A stretch of DNA of 64,000 nucleotides. Origin: Methyloligella halotolerans (GTDB lineage: Bacteria > Pseudomonadota > Alphaproteobacteria > Rhizobiales > Methyloligellaceae). Numbering within the stretch: position 1 is the stretch's first letter; each line of letters starts with the position of its first letter. Below the pieces are notes generated by a model, which saw nothing but the letters and a program-made list of their open reading frames with translations, was not told the DNA's origin and searched no databases. The translations under genes were made by a program, and so were the position numbers. Positions 32,009 to 41,082 of the stretch are shown here, piece by piece. The stretch lies in contig NZ_MASI01000001.1 of the NCBI RefSeq assembly GCF_001708935.1, forward strand, positions 682,001 to 746,000, in the 5' to 3' direction.

Positions 32009-32782
32009 ATGAACCGAACCGGCACCATCGGAGTCATTTCAGCCCTCTGGGCGATTCTCTTCACCCTGCCCGCCATCGCCGCTGACGGCGCAATGCCCGA
32101 CGGCTTCGTCTATTTGCGCGACGTTGCGCCGTCCATCCGCCAGGAGATGCGATACGCGGGCTCCAAGAACTTCACGGGTGAGCCTGTGCCCGGATATGAG
32201 GCGGCGGAGTGTATTCTGGCGCGTCCGGCGGCCGAGGCTTTGAAGGCGGTTCAGGCCGAGATCCAAAGCGACGGTCTTTCGCTCAAGGTCTACGATTGCT
32301 ACCGGCCGAAACGGGCTGTGGCAGCTTTCGTCGAATGGGCCAAGGCGCCCGACGACCCGCAAGCCAAGCGGGAGTATTATCCCAGCCTCTCCAAGGACGC
32401 CCTATTCCCGGCCTATATCGCCACGCGGTCGGGCCATTCTCGGGGGGCCACGGTGGATCTTACCCTCGTCCCAGGGGATGCGCCGGCGGAAGCGATGGTC
32501 ACACAGCAACGTGTCGCCTGCACCCAGGCCGATCCGAGCGACGACAGCCTGGACATGGGCACGAGCTTCGACTGCTTCGACACCAAGGCGAACACGGCCG
32601 CGCCCGGCCTGACCGCGGAAGAGCGGCAGAACCGCCAGCGTCTGGTCGAGGTCATGGCGGCGCACGGCTTCAGGAACTACCCGAAGGAGTTCTGGCACTA
32701 CACGTTCAGGCCGGAGCCCTACCCTTCGACCTATTTCGATTTTCCGATCCTCCCGCGTCCGACGAGCGGCGGAGCGAAATGA
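32009..32782 (+). CDS. M15 family D-alanyl-D-alanine dipeptidase (VanX/DdpX type)
   Basis: A 257-residue zinc peptidase with a signal peptide (residues 1-23, ending PAIAADG). It matches the VanX/DdpX group that cleaves D-Ala-D-Ala: GFVYLRDVAPSIRQEMRYAGSKNF near the start, the substrate-positioning arginine in VYDCYRPKRA, zinc ligands in SGHSRGATVDLTLV and in PKEFWHYTFR near the C-terminus. Two Cys residues (about 172 and 187) may form a disulfide. The signal peptide places it in the periplasm. The stop overlaps the MFS start (ATGA). It is not accompanied by vanH or vanA, so resistance is not implied. Confidence 0.9.
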   Translation: MNRTGTIGVISALWAILFTLPAIAADGAMPDGFVYLRDVAPSIRQEMRYAGSKNFTGEPVPGYEAAECILARPAAEALKAVQAEIQSDGLSLKVYDCYRPKRAVAAFVEWAKAPDDPQAKREYYPSLSKDALFPAYIATRSGHSRGATVDLTLVPGDAPAEAMVTQQRVACTQADPSDDSLDMGTSFDCFDTKANTAAPGLTAEERQNRQRLVEVMAAHGFRNYPKEFWHYTFRPEPYPSTYFDFPILPRPTSGGAK

Positions 32783-34218
32783 GCACATCCGCCGGGCCAG
32801 TCCTCGAGACGGACATCCCGGCCCGGCTGGAGAGACTCGCCTGGGGCCTGTTCCACACAAAGGTCGTGCTGGCGCTGGGCATCACCTGGGTGCTGGACGG
32901 GCTGGAGGTGACGCTTGCCGGGGCCGTGGCCGGCGCGCTGAAGGAGAGCCCGGTCCTCGACATGGGCAATGCGGAGATCGGGTTCGCCAACAGCGCCTAT
33001 CTCGCCGGCGCGGTGCTCGGCGCGATCTTCTTCGGATGGCTGACGGACCGGTGGGGACGGAAGCGGCTCTTCACGGTGACCCTGGGCGTCTATCTCGTGG
33101 CGACGGCGGCCACAGCCTTCGCCTGGGATGGCTGGAGCTTCGCCCTCTTCCGCTTTCTGACGGGCGCCGGTATCGGCGGCGAGTACACGGCCATCAATTC
33201 GGCCATCCAGGAGCTGATCCCGGCGCGGTATCGCGGCTGGACCGATCTCGTCATCAACGGAAGCTTCTGGATCGGCGCGGCCGTGGGCGCCGCAGGCTCC
33301 ATCATTCTCCTTGAGCCCGGCCTGCTGCCGCCCGACATGGGCTGGCGCGCGGCGTTCTTCATCGGCTCGGTGCTGGGCCTCGCGATCCTGATCCTGCGGC
33401 TGTGGATTCCCGAATCGCCCCGCTGGCTGATCACCCACGGACGCGCGCGGGAAGCGGAGCGGGTGATCGCGGAGATCGAAGGGCAGACGCGGCCCCACTA
33501 CGCCCCGCACGAGATTGAAGTCCCGGATCGGGTCCGGCTCACGCCGCGCAGCCATACGCCTCTCGAGGAAGTCTGGCACAGCCTCTTCCACGAGCACCGA
33601 GAGCGGACATTCGTGGGCTTGAGCCTGATGACGGCCCAGGCCTTTTTCTACAACGCGATCTTCTTCACCTACGCGCTGATCCTGACGGATTTCTACGGCA
33701 TCGCGGCGACAAGCGTCGGCTGGTATCTGCTGCCCTTCGCGGCGGGCAACTTCTTCGGTCCGGTGATCCTCGGCCGGTTCTTCGACACGGTCGGACGGCG
33801 GCCGATGATCGCGTTGACCTACGGGCTTTCGGGCGTGCTGCTGACGGTCACAGGCGCGCTGTTCGCCGCCGATATGCTGTCGGCAACGGGGCAGACATTT
33901 GCCTGGTCGGTGATCTTCTTCTTCGCATCGGCCGCAGCGAGCTCGGCCTATCTCACGGTCGCGGAGACGTTCCCGCTGGAGATCCGGGCGCTGGCTATCG
34001 CCTTCTTCTATGCGGTGGGGACGGGCATCGGCGGCGTATTCGCGCCGGCGCTGTTCGGCGTGCTGATCGACACGGGCTCACGGGTGAGCGTTTTCTGGGG
34101 TTACCTGCTGGGCGCCGCGCTGATGATCGCGGTGGTGTTCGTGATCCTGCGCTGGGGCGTTGCCGCCGAGCGCAGGTCGCTGGAGACCGTCGCAAAGCCC
34201 CTGTCATCGGCCCAGTGA
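32779..34218 (+). CDS. MFS transporter (sugar/aromatic-acid type)
   Basis: A 479-residue major facilitator protein with twelve predicted helices. The N-terminal helix DGLEVTLAGAVAGAL is followed by the loop motif GWLTDRWGRKRLF and TGAGIGGEYTAINSAIQELIP, the signature of the metabolite-proton symporter group. WIPESPRWLI and the central 40-residue loop follow, then FDTVGRRPMIA in the second half. The start overlaps the dipeptidase stop. The substrate is not known; coupling to a D-Ala-D-Ala dipeptidase suggests, but does not show, uptake of a wall-derived compound. Confidence 0.87.
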   Translation: MSTSAGPVLETDIPARLERLAWGLFHTKVVLALGITWVLDGLEVTLAGAVAGALKESPVLDMGNAEIGFANSAYLAGAVLGAIFFGWLTDRWGRKRLFTVTLGVYLVATAATAFAWDGWSFALFRFLTGAGIGGEYTAINSAIQELIPARYRGWTDLVINGSFWIGAAVGAAGSIILLEPGLLPPDMGWRAAFFIGSVLGLAILILRLWIPESPRWLITHGRAREAERVIAEIEGQTRPHYAPHEIEVPDRVRLTPRSHTPLEEVWHSLFHEHRERTFVGLSLMTAQAFFYNAIFFTYALILTDFYGIAATSVGWYLLPFAAGNFFGPVILGRFFDTVGRRPMIALTYGLSGVLLTVTGALFAADMLSATGQTFAWSVIFFFASAAASSAYLTVAETFPLEIRALAIAFFYAVGTGIGGVFAPALFGVLIDTGSRVSVFWGYLLGAALMIAVVFVILRWGVAAERRSLETVAKPLSSAQ

Positions 34219-34233
34219 CCGAGAGAGGCTGCA

Positions 34234-34316
34234 ATTCGTCCCGATAGACGCGTTCGCGCCGCTCGTGACGCGCTCTTTATTCGTCCCGATAGACGCGTTC
34301 GCGCCGCTCGTGACGC
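34234..34316. repeat. 45-bp tandem duplication at the 3' end of dksA
   Basis: Thirty-eight identical bases occur at 34234-34271 and 34279-34316, with a period of 45 bases (15 codons). The second copy encodes the last residues of DksA (ERHERRERVYRDE) and its stop; the first lies just beyond the stop. It looks like a recent slip or unequal recombination event that duplicated the gene end. Confidence 0.85.
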
Positions 34317-34699
34317 TCTTGAGCCTCGACGCTCAGCGTGGCGATCGGACGGGCATCGAGCCGCTTCAGGCTGATCGGCTCGCCGGTCTCCTCGCAATAT
34401 CCGTAGGTGCCGTCCTCGATGCGCTCCAGGGCGGCATCGATCTTGGCGATCAGCTTGCGCTGGCGGTCGCGCGCGCGGAGCTCGAAGGCCCGCTCGCTCT
34501 CGGAACTGGCACGATCCGCGATATCGGCGTGCTGCTCCGATTCGTTCTGGAGATGCTCCAGCGTCTCCTTGGTGGAGCGCAGGATCTCCTCACGCCAGTC
34601 TTCCAGCTTGTCCCTGAAATAAGCGCGCTGGCGCTCATTCATAAAAGGCTCGTCCTCGGTGGGACGATAATCCTTGGGGAGCTTCTTCTCAGGCCGCAT
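34277..34699 (-). CDS. dksA: RNA polymerase-binding transcription factor DksA
   Basis: A 140-residue DksA. It inserts a coiled coil into the secondary channel of RNA polymerase and, with ppGpp, adjusts rRNA and amino-acid promoters. The sequence has DYRPTEDEPFMNERQRAYF, the coiled-coil tip region (QHADIADRASSESERAFELRARDRQRK, abridged to HADIADRASSE) and the C-terminal block GYCEETGEPISLKRLDARP. Only one of the four zinc-finger cysteines remains (C-x2-T; the second pair replaced), which is usual in alphaproteobacteria. ATG 34699 is preferred over a start at 34723. The 3' end is duplicated downstream. Confidence 0.94.
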   Translation of the reverse strand: MRPEKKLPKDYRPTEDEPFMNERQRAYFRDKLEDWREEILRSTKETLEHLQNESEQHADIADRASSESERAFELRARDRQRKLIAKIDAALERIEDGTYGYCEETGEPISLKRLDARPIATLSVEAQERHERRERVYRDE

Positions 34700-34989
34700 T
34701 ACAGCCCTCTTTTCCCGAACCACTTCACCGAGTTGAGCGCGCTAAACTCAACCCCTCTGCCAGCTCCGTTGCCGGTTCCCCCCGCTGGCCGCCCCCGTAT
34801 TGCGGAAGCGATGGCCCAAGTCAAGCGATGAGAACGCTTGACAGCATAGGTTGTAGCGACCGGGCAAAACCGGCGTTGTTTCGGTGGCGCGTGCTAGGGC
34901 TTATATGCTGCATAAACGCAAGAGCGCGGGCCCGGGCGCCCGCGATTGCGCCCGTCCGCCGATGCAAGGAAAGTCGACTTCCCCGCCTC

Positions 34990-36441
34990 ATGGTCAATCT
35001 GATTCAGGACACCACCGACATCTTCCGCAATGTCGGCCACTATGCCGGCGATCTGGTCAGCCCAACGTTGCGGCTGGGCGTGACCGGGCTTGCCCGCTCC
35101 GGCAAGACCGTTTTCATCACGGCGCTGGTGCACAACCTGATCGCGGGCGGACGCTTGCCGTTCTTCGATGCGGCCGCCGAAGGGCGGGTCTCGCGGGTCT
35201 TCCTCGAGCCGCAGCCCGACGACACGGTGCCGCGCTTCGATTTCGAGGCTCACATGGCGGATCTGACGGGCGAGCCTCCGACCTGGCCGGAGAGCACGCG
35301 CCGGATCAGCCAGCTTCGCCTGGCCATCGAGTATCAGCCGCAAGGCTTCTGGAAGCGGCAGCTCGGCTACGACCGGCTGCATGTCGACATTGTCGATTAC
35401 CCGGGCGAGTGGCTGCTCGACCTGCCCCTGCTCTCGCTCGATTTCGCGGAATGGTCGGCCCAGGCGCTGCGGCAAAGCACGGAGGCCGGGCGCGAGAAAA
35501 TCGCCGCTGGGTGGCGCAAGGCGCTCGCCGAGATCGATCCGGCGGCGCCGGCCGACGAAGCGCTGGCGGTGCAGCTCTCCGAGCTGTTCAAGACGTATCT
35601 GGCGGATGCCCGCGCCGACCAATATGCCCTCTCGACCCTGCCACCCGGCCGCTTTCTCATGCCGGGAGACCTGGAAGGCTCACCGGCCCTGACCTTCTCC
35701 CCTCTCGATGCGAAGGGCGAGACCAAGTTCCCCAAGGGCTCGCTCTGGGCGATGATGGCGCGGCGCTTCGAGGCCTATAAGACCCATGTTGTGCGGCCGT
35801 TCTTCCGGGACCACTTCTCCCGTCTCGACCGGCAGATCGTGCTGGTGGACGTTCTGGCGGCGCTCAATCGCGGACCGGAAGCGGTGGCCGATCTGGAGCG
35901 CGCCATGACGGACATCCTGGAATGCTTCCGCACCGGCTCCAATTCGTTCCTGTCCAACCTGTTCTTCCCGCGCATCGACCGACTGGTCTTCGCCGCGACC
36001 AAGGCGGACCACCTGCATCATTCCAGCCATGACCGGCTGCAGGCGATTCTGAAGGCGCTGACCGAGCAGGCCATGGCGCGGGCCGAGTATGGCGGGGCCG
36101 ACGTGAAGGCGCTCGCCATGGCGGCGATCCGGGCGACGCGCGAGGGCGCGGCGAAACGGGGCGGCGAGACCTTTCCCTGCATTATCGGCAACCCGCTTCA
36201 GGGCGAGGCCATCGGGCGCCGGAAATTCGGCGGCGATGATGAATTCGCCATCTTCCCCGGCGACCTTCCGGAAGATCCTGCCGTTGCGCTGCGTGGCGGA
36301 GGGATGCAGGCGGAGGACGTGCGCTTCGTCCGCTTCCGGCCGCCGGACCCGGTGCCGCTTCCCGGCGGGGGCTTTGCGCCCTTCCCCAATATCCGGCTCG
36401 ACCGGGCGATTCAGAGTCTGATCGGAGACCATCTGGAATGA
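34990..36441 (+). CDS. ycjX: YcjX family GTP-binding protein (DUF463)
   Basis: A 483-residue P-loop protein of the YcjX family. The P-loop is LGVTGLARSGKTVFITALVHNL (core GLARSGKTV, about 34-42). The conserved DIVDYPGEWLLDLPLL matches the family's G3-like region, and FAATKADHLHH the G4-like NKxD region. It is a stress-linked GTPase as described for Shewanella YcjX. ATG 34990 is used because the family begins with NLIQDTTDIFRNVGHYAGD. It overlaps the next gene by ATGA, the usual ycjX-ycjF pairing. Confidence 0.92.
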   Translation: MVNLIQDTTDIFRNVGHYAGDLVSPTLRLGVTGLARSGKTVFITALVHNLIAGGRLPFFDAAAEGRVSRVFLEPQPDDTVPRFDFEAHMADLTGEPPTWPESTRRISQLRLAIEYQPQGFWKRQLGYDRLHVDIVDYPGEWLLDLPLLSLDFAEWSAQALRQSTEAGREKIAAGWRKALAEIDPAAPADEALAVQLSELFKTYLADARADQYALSTLPPGRFLMPGDLEGSPALTFSPLDAKGETKFPKGSLWAMMARRFEAYKTHVVRPFFRDHFSRLDRQIVLVDVLAALNRGPEAVADLERAMTDILECFRTGSNSFLSNLFFPRIDRLVFAATKADHLHHSSHDRLQAILKALTEQAMARAEYGGADVKALAMAAIRATREGAAKRGGETFPCIIGNPLQGEAIGRRKFGGDDEFAIFPGDLPEDPAVALRGGGMQAEDVRFVRFRPPDPVPLPGGGFAPFPNIRLDRAIQSLIGDHLE

Positions 36442-37415
36442 GTTCCCCCAGAAAGCCCGCCTCCTTCCGGGTCGACGAGGTGGAGATCGACGCGCCGCCC
36501 CCTCCTCCGCCGGTCCTGGAGGAGCCGCTCGCGAACCCGCCAGCGACCGTACGCAATCTCCCGAAGATGAAGCGCGGCTTCGCCTGGGGCAGCATCCTGA
36601 TCGGCGCGATCGGCGGGCTGGTGTCGATCTGGGCCGCCATCTGGTTCGACGCCATGGTGCGCGACCTCTTGGCCCGCGACGACTGGATCGGCTGGGCGGC
36701 GATCGGGATGGCCGTCGTGGCGCTGCTGGCGCTTGCCATGATCGTCCTCAAAGAAGCGATCGGGCTCTTGCGCCTAGGGCGGCTCGGCAAGATCCGCCAC
36801 GAGGCGGAGAGCGCGATCCGGCAGCAGGACAAGCCGCTGGCCCAGGACGTCACCCATCGGCTGAGAAGCCTCTATCACGGCCGCCAGGACATGGCCTGGG
36901 GCCTCAGCCGGCTTGCGGAGAGCGAACGGGACATCATGGATGCGGACGAGCTCCTGAAGCTCGACGAGCGCACGCTGGTGGCGCCGCTGGATCCCTTGGC
37001 GCGGGGCATCGTCGCCGCGTCTGCCAAGCGCGTGTCGGTCGTCACCGCGGTGAGCCCTGCGGCTCTGATCGACATGATGTTCGTGGCGGCGGAGAACCTG
37101 CGCATGCTGCGCAAGCTCGCGACGCTCTATGGGGCGCGCCCCGGCACGCTGGCGCTTCTGAAGCTCGCCCGCATGGTGGTGGGCCACATCGTGCTCACCG
37201 GCGGCATCGCGCTGGGCGACGATGTCATCCAGCAGGTGGTCGGCCACGGGCTCACGGCACGGCTTTCCACGCGGCTCAGCGAAGGCATGTTCAACGGCGC
37301 GCTGACGACGCGGATCGGAATCGCCGCCATCGATGTGTGCCGGCCGCTCCCCTATATAGAGGCGAAGCGCCCGCGATTCCGGGCCATGGTCGCCGAGGTC
37401 GCCGGCATCCGATAG
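36438..37415 (+). CDS. ycjF: TIGR01620 family membrane protein (YcjF)
   Basis: A 325-residue inner-membrane protein of the YcjF/DUF697 family. A proline-rich N-terminus (about 1-45) is followed by two helices (about 57-76 and 86-107) and then a DUF697 region (LDPLARGIVAASAKRVSVVTAVSP, abridged to ARGIVAASAKRVSVVTA) ending with LTARLSTRLSEGMFNG and CRPLPY. It is paired with ycjX in many proteobacteria and expressed in stress. The exact function is unknown. Confidence 0.9.
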   Translation: MSSPRKPASFRVDEVEIDAPPPPPPVLEEPLANPPATVRNLPKMKRGFAWGSILIGAIGGLVSIWAAIWFDAMVRDLLARDDWIGWAAIGMAVVALLALAMIVLKEAIGLLRLGRLGKIRHEAESAIRQQDKPLAQDVTHRLRSLYHGRQDMAWGLSRLAESERDIMDADELLKLDERTLVAPLDPLARGIVAASAKRVSVVTAVSPAALIDMMFVAAENLRMLRKLATLYGARPGTLALLKLARMVVGHIVLTGGIALGDDVIQQVVGHGLTARLSTRLSEGMFNGALTTRIGIAAIDVCRPLPYIEAKRPRFRAMVAEVAGIR

Positions 37416-37430
37416 ACGCGAGTGCCGCGT

Positions 37431-38498
37431 TCAGTTGAACGTGTTGCAACTATCGACGGGCACCTTGTGGGAGCGGCCGTCCTTATAGGTGAGAACGAGG
37501 GTGATGCTGCCCTCGCAGGCCGCGGCTTCGAAGGAGACGCGGAAGCCGCTTTCGGGTTTGCGGGAGAGCCGCGTGATCATCTCCCCCGAGGCGGGCTTGA
37601 ACTGATAACCCACGGCGGTGAGCCGCAACCGCATGTCCATGGGCGGCTCCAGCCATAGCTCGTAGCGCGTGTTTCCGGAGGCGGCGTTGGATGCGCGGCC
37701 CTGGAGCCAGCCCTTCACGGCGTCCGCAGCCGGCAGGCTGAACTCCGGCGTGCCTTCGGGAACGTCGACAGGCGCCATGAGCTGTGGGTCGGGCACTGTG
37801 GCCTCCCAAGGCAGCACCTCGCGCTCGCCGCTGGCGCCGGCGGCCGGCGGCGGTGCGGGCTGGGCGGAGGGTGCCGGGCCGCCGGACGGCGAGGCTTCTC
37901 CGTTCTCCTTCTTCTCGTTCTTGTCCTTATCCTTGTCCTTGTCGGCGTCGTTCTCGTTGGCTTCCTCGAGATTCAGATCGGTTACAGCGTCGCCGACATC
38001 GAGGTCGATGGGGCCATCGAGCACCGCCTCCCCCTCGCTTTCCGGAGCAGAGCCCGGCGCGCCTCGCGGCCCCTCCCAGCCGACCGGGCCGTTCGATGGG
38101 GTCGTTGGTTCGACTTCCGGCTTCGCAGGCTTCCCAGCAGTGGCGTCCGGATCGCTAGCGGCGCGATCGGCCTCTTGCGGCACGGAAGGCTGCGCGACAG
38201 GCGGGCTGTCAGCCTCTGGCGCCTCGGTCGTGGCTTGCGGGAGCTGCTCCCCGTCGGGCGGTGCGGGGGTGGCGATGGGCGGCGGCGTGGTGCGGCTGCG
38301 GGGCTTGGTGGCGGCAGAGGGCTCGCCCGGCACGGACGCCCCGTGCTTCTCCCCGATGACATGGACCGAGTAGACGCCTGGAATGCCGACGCTGCCTGCG
38401 GTGAGCAGGAGCACGATTTGCGAGGCGATGATGCCGGCAACGAACGCGAGCGCAATGATGCCCGCACTGGGCCGGCCGCCCAAAAAGTCAGGCCTCAT
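37431..38498 (-). CDS. Membrane-anchored proline-rich protein with a YEATS-like C-terminal domain
   Basis: A 355-residue protein. One membrane helix near the N-terminus (about 12-34; GIIALAFVAGIIASQIVLLL) is followed by about 210 residues rich in Pro/Ala/Glu and with a short acidic-basic repeat (DKDKDKDK). A compact C-terminal domain covers about 255-355: TRYELWLEPPMDMRLRLTAV, GYQFKPASG, GFRVSFEAAACEGSITLVL and TYKDGRSHKVP. This order of strands, with GF-x-S and a KDGR turn, resembles the prokaryotic YEATS (pYEATS) domain. That is a pattern-level judgement only. It is convergent with ycjF, 15 bases away. Confidence 0.6.
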   Translation of the reverse strand: MRPDFLGGRPSAGIIALAFVAGIIASQIVLLLTAGSVGIPGVYSVHVIGEKHGASVPGEPSAATKPRSRTTPPPIATPAPPDGEQLPQATTEAPEADSPPVAQPSVPQEADRAASDPDATAGKPAKPEVEPTTPSNGPVGWEGPRGAPGSAPESEGEAVLDGPIDLDVGDAVTDLNLEEANENDADKDKDKDKNEKKENGEASPSGGPAPSAQPAPPPAAGASGEREVLPWEATVPDPQLMAPVDVPEGTPEFSLPAADAVKGWLQGRASNAASGNTRYELWLEPPMDMRLRLTAVGYQFKPASGEMITRLSRKPESGFRVSFEAAACEGSITLVLTYKDGRSHKVPVDSCNTFN

Positions 38499-39511
38499 CT
38501 GAAACAACACATCCTTCCGGCGCGCTCCATGGCGCGGGCCCGGATAGCATAGCAATGGCGTGACGGAGCAGAAAAGCATGGTGTCCTTGTCGCATAGGCC
38601 CGGCGGAGATGGGAGACGCGACACGGGGGTCACGCAAAATCCGATCCTCGGAATATGGTCGCAAGACTCCGGATTCGTAGGGCTTACGAAATCCGCGATG
38701 GATGGAAATCCAGACTCCCACAGTCGGGAACGGTGGATAACGGGGATAACCTGCACGGCATGCGTGCACGTGAAAAGAGGCAAGCTAACATCGAATTGTG
38801 AGCGGACCCGTTTCCCCCAAGGCGGCGGCGGGACGCTCCGGGAAAACAAGCGGAGTGATCCGGGCGTTCTCGCGGAGCGTGCCAATGCCACCCAGGGTGT
38901 CCCGGGAAAGCTCATATGGCAAGGCAAGCCGAGGTCGTCCACTGCCATGGACGGCTGAAGGCGAAGCTGCCGGATAACATGGGGTACCACGGTCTGACGG
39001 TTCTGCCGATATGCCGTTTGAGGCTGAGCCGGCAGGGTGTCCCACGCAGAAGGCGGCATCGCCGTTCCCGGGTCTGGGATGGCCATTTCCGGATCCGCGT
39101 CGTGGCAGCGCGACGCAAAACAAGTGGCTGCAGCCGGGTCGTATCGGCCCCCGCGCGAGGCGACTTGCGCGAAAGCCGATGCGGCGTGAGATCGCAAGAT
39201 CTCGCGGCGCCGATAGATCGCTCCGAACGGGCGTGGCATCGACATCGCAAAGGGAGGCGGGGCTGGCCAGCTCCGCCTTTCTTGCGTTTGGAGGTGCATT
39301 TCGAATTCCAGGGGCTCTCTTGTTGGGGATCGCGGTTGCTGGGATCGCTGTTGCGGTCGTTCAGCTCACGAATCGGAACCTCTCAAGAGCGAATCTCTTC
39401 CACTCTTGCAGCCGCGGCCGTTTCCGATTGATATCGCCGCCGGTTAGCGCGCGGAGCGTAATCCGGTACACTCCGCGCAGTTGGATTGAGTTCAGGGAGT
39501 GGAGGGTCGTC
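38499..39511. other. One-kilobase region without a supported gene
   Basis: About 1013 bases between the YEATS-like gene and the lipoprotein gene. Open frames across it (for example the upstream continuation of the minus-strand gene) have arginine/proline-rich, non-protein-like sequence. It contains several small hairpins, such as GGATTCGTA-GGGCT-TACGAAATCC at 38668-38691. No T-tracted terminator or transposon remnant was found. It may carry long UTRs, a small RNA or decayed genes. Confidence 0.5.
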
Positions 39512-39922
39512 TTGCGTCAGACTGCTCCGGCATTCGCGCTCGCATTGCTTGCCGTTCTGACCGGCCTTGCGGGCTGCGGAACGTCGAATCAGGAAACTGC
39601 CGCCTGGAACATGAACGAGGCGGATCCGCTGTCCCGGCCGGTGCAGGTCGCGTGGACCTCGGCACGGGCAAGCCGTTGCGGCTTCATCTTCGAGCCAGCG
39701 CAGCTCCGGGCGAACTATCTCGCGCAGATGCAGCGGCTCGGCACACCGGCGGCCGAATATCGCCGGATCGAGGAAGCCTACGACTACACCTATCAGTCGG
39801 TGACGGAGACGGTCCGGGGGCAACGGGGCTATTGCACCAAGGAGAAGACGGACGCGATCCGGAACGATCTCAACCAGTACATCGCCGGGAACTTCGCCCA
39901 CCGGGCGAGTCCCGCCGACTAG
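39512..39922 (+). CDS. Hypothetical lipoprotein
   Basis: A 136-residue exported lipoprotein. It begins at TTG 39512, which follows a GGAGTGGAGG Shine-Dalgarno. The signal ends in the lipobox LTGLAGCGTS (Cys about 22). The mature part is helical with two further Cys (SRCGFIFEP and GYCTKEKTD) that could form a disulfide. A repeat-like element (YRRIEEAYDYTYQSV) and a polar end (FAHRASPAD) complete it. Its stop overlaps the convergent anti-sigma gene by 4 bases. No family is recognised. Confidence 0.68.
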   Translation: MRQTAPAFALALLAVLTGLAGCGTSNQETAAWNMNEADPLSRPVQVAWTSARASRCGFIFEPAQLRANYLAQMQRLGTPAAEYRRIEEAYDYTYQSVTETVRGQRGYCTKEKTDAIRNDLNQYIAGNFAHRASPAD

Positions 39923-41082
39923 TCCTTGCCTGAGCCTTTCGGCCCGGCGTCCGAATCTTCGGCGGGCGCCGCATCGGACTCCCCGTCTCCAGACGATCCA
40001 CCTTCCGCCTTCGGCTCCGCCGTGTCTTCTGCGGAAGCCTTCGGGCCGGCGGCTTCGTCATCGGCCGCCGCATCGTCGGGCGCGTCGTCTTCGGCTTGCA
40101 GGCGTTGATCGTCCCGCGGCTCGTTGCGGATCTTCTCGGCGATGCGGAGGAGATCCCCCTCGTCGACCTCCGCGGCCAGCAGATAGGCAATGCCGCCCTC
40201 GCTCCATTTCACCGCGCCGACCGGGCCCTCCTTCAGGAACTCCGGCTGGCCGTCTTCGCCGGCAGGCGTGGCGTAAAGCGCCAGGGGCTCGCCCGACTGG
40301 GGCAGATAGAGCATCTGTGCGATGGGCTTGCCGTCGAGGCGCAGCACCTGAGCCCGGATGAAGCGATAGCCATCGGCGCGCAGATCCGGACCCCTCACGT
40401 TCTGGCCGATGGCCTTGGTGAGCTGGAACGACAAAAGATACGGGTTCTTCTGACTTTCGATGCTGACCTCGAGGCTTTCCCGGCTGACCAGAGCATGGGC
40501 TTGGGCCGCCCTCTCCTGCCAGCTCGCCGGTGCCGGCGGCGGCGGGGGCGGAGCCGGCGGAAGGGCGAGGTCCGCCGTCAACGTGGCCGGGGCATCGAAG
40601 GCACCGAAGCTCGGCGACTTCGCCTTCACGGTCTCCATGACAGGTTCGATGCCTGCGGTCAGGTTCGCGGGCGCCTCGAACGGACCGGCCGGCGCCGGGG
40701 TATCGGTCGCCGCCTGGTCGACGGACGGCGTGAGGCTCGCGCGCGGCGCCACCATCACGCCGAGCCCGATCCCGGCGATACCGGCCACAAGCCCGCACAT
40801 GGCGAGCACCCGGAGAGGCCAGCCTCTTGGCTCCGGCTCCGCAGCAATCAGCCGTTCGGCGGCATTCGTGCGGAAGCTTTCCTTCGGCACCAGGTTGCGC
40901 AGCTCGCCCGCCAGGATGGATTCGAAGGCGAATTCCAGCCGACCATGGGCTTCCTGCAGCGCCTCGGCCCGCCTGGCCACCACGTCGTCCTGCTTGAGGA
41001 CCTTCTCGATGGCGCGGTTCTGATCTTTTGCAAGCTGGCCGTCCACATAGGCCACCAACAGCTCGTCGGAGAGCTCGGTCAT
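39919..41082 (-). CDS. Anti-sigma factor, membrane-spanning
   Basis: A 387-residue regulator of the adjacent sigma factor. The N-terminal anti-sigma domain reads LSDELLVAYVDGQLAKDQNRAIE (abridged: SDELLVAYVDGQL), typical of FecR/ChrR-like zinc-less anti-sigma factors. A single membrane helix (about 95-115; RVLAMCGLVAGIAGIGLGV) follows. The periplasmic part has a Pro-rich linker, a folded sensor-like region (PYLLSFQLTKAIGQNV, IAQMLYLPQSGEPLALY), and a disordered Ala/Glu/Asp tail of about 60 residues. Its ATG overlaps the sigma stop (ATGA), showing translational coupling. Confidence 0.85.
   Translation of the reverse strand: MTELSDELLVAYVDGQLAKDQNRAIEKVLKQDDVVARRAEALQEAHGRLEFAFESILAGELRNLVPKESFRTNAAERLIAAEPEPRGWPLRVLAMCGLVAGIAGIGLGVMVAPRASLTPSVDQAATDTPAPAGPFEAPANLTAGIEPVMETVKAKSPSFGAFDAPATLTADLALPPAPPPPPPAPASWQERAAQAHALVSRESLEVSIESQKNPYLLSFQLTKAIGQNVRGPDLRADGYRFIRAQVLRLDGKPIAQMLYLPQSGEPLALYATPAGEDGQPEFLKEGPVGAVKWSEGGIAYLLAAEVDEGDLLRIAEKIRNEPRDDQRLQAEDDAPDDAAADDEAAGPKASAEDTAEPKAEGGSSGDGESDAAPAEDSDAGPKGSGKD

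Noticed and set aside
37431-39299. Long minus-strand frame extending the YEATS-like gene upstream to 39299
   Set aside because: The extra 267 codons are Arg/Pro/Ser-rich and not protein-like; the conserved start with a membrane helix is at 38498.
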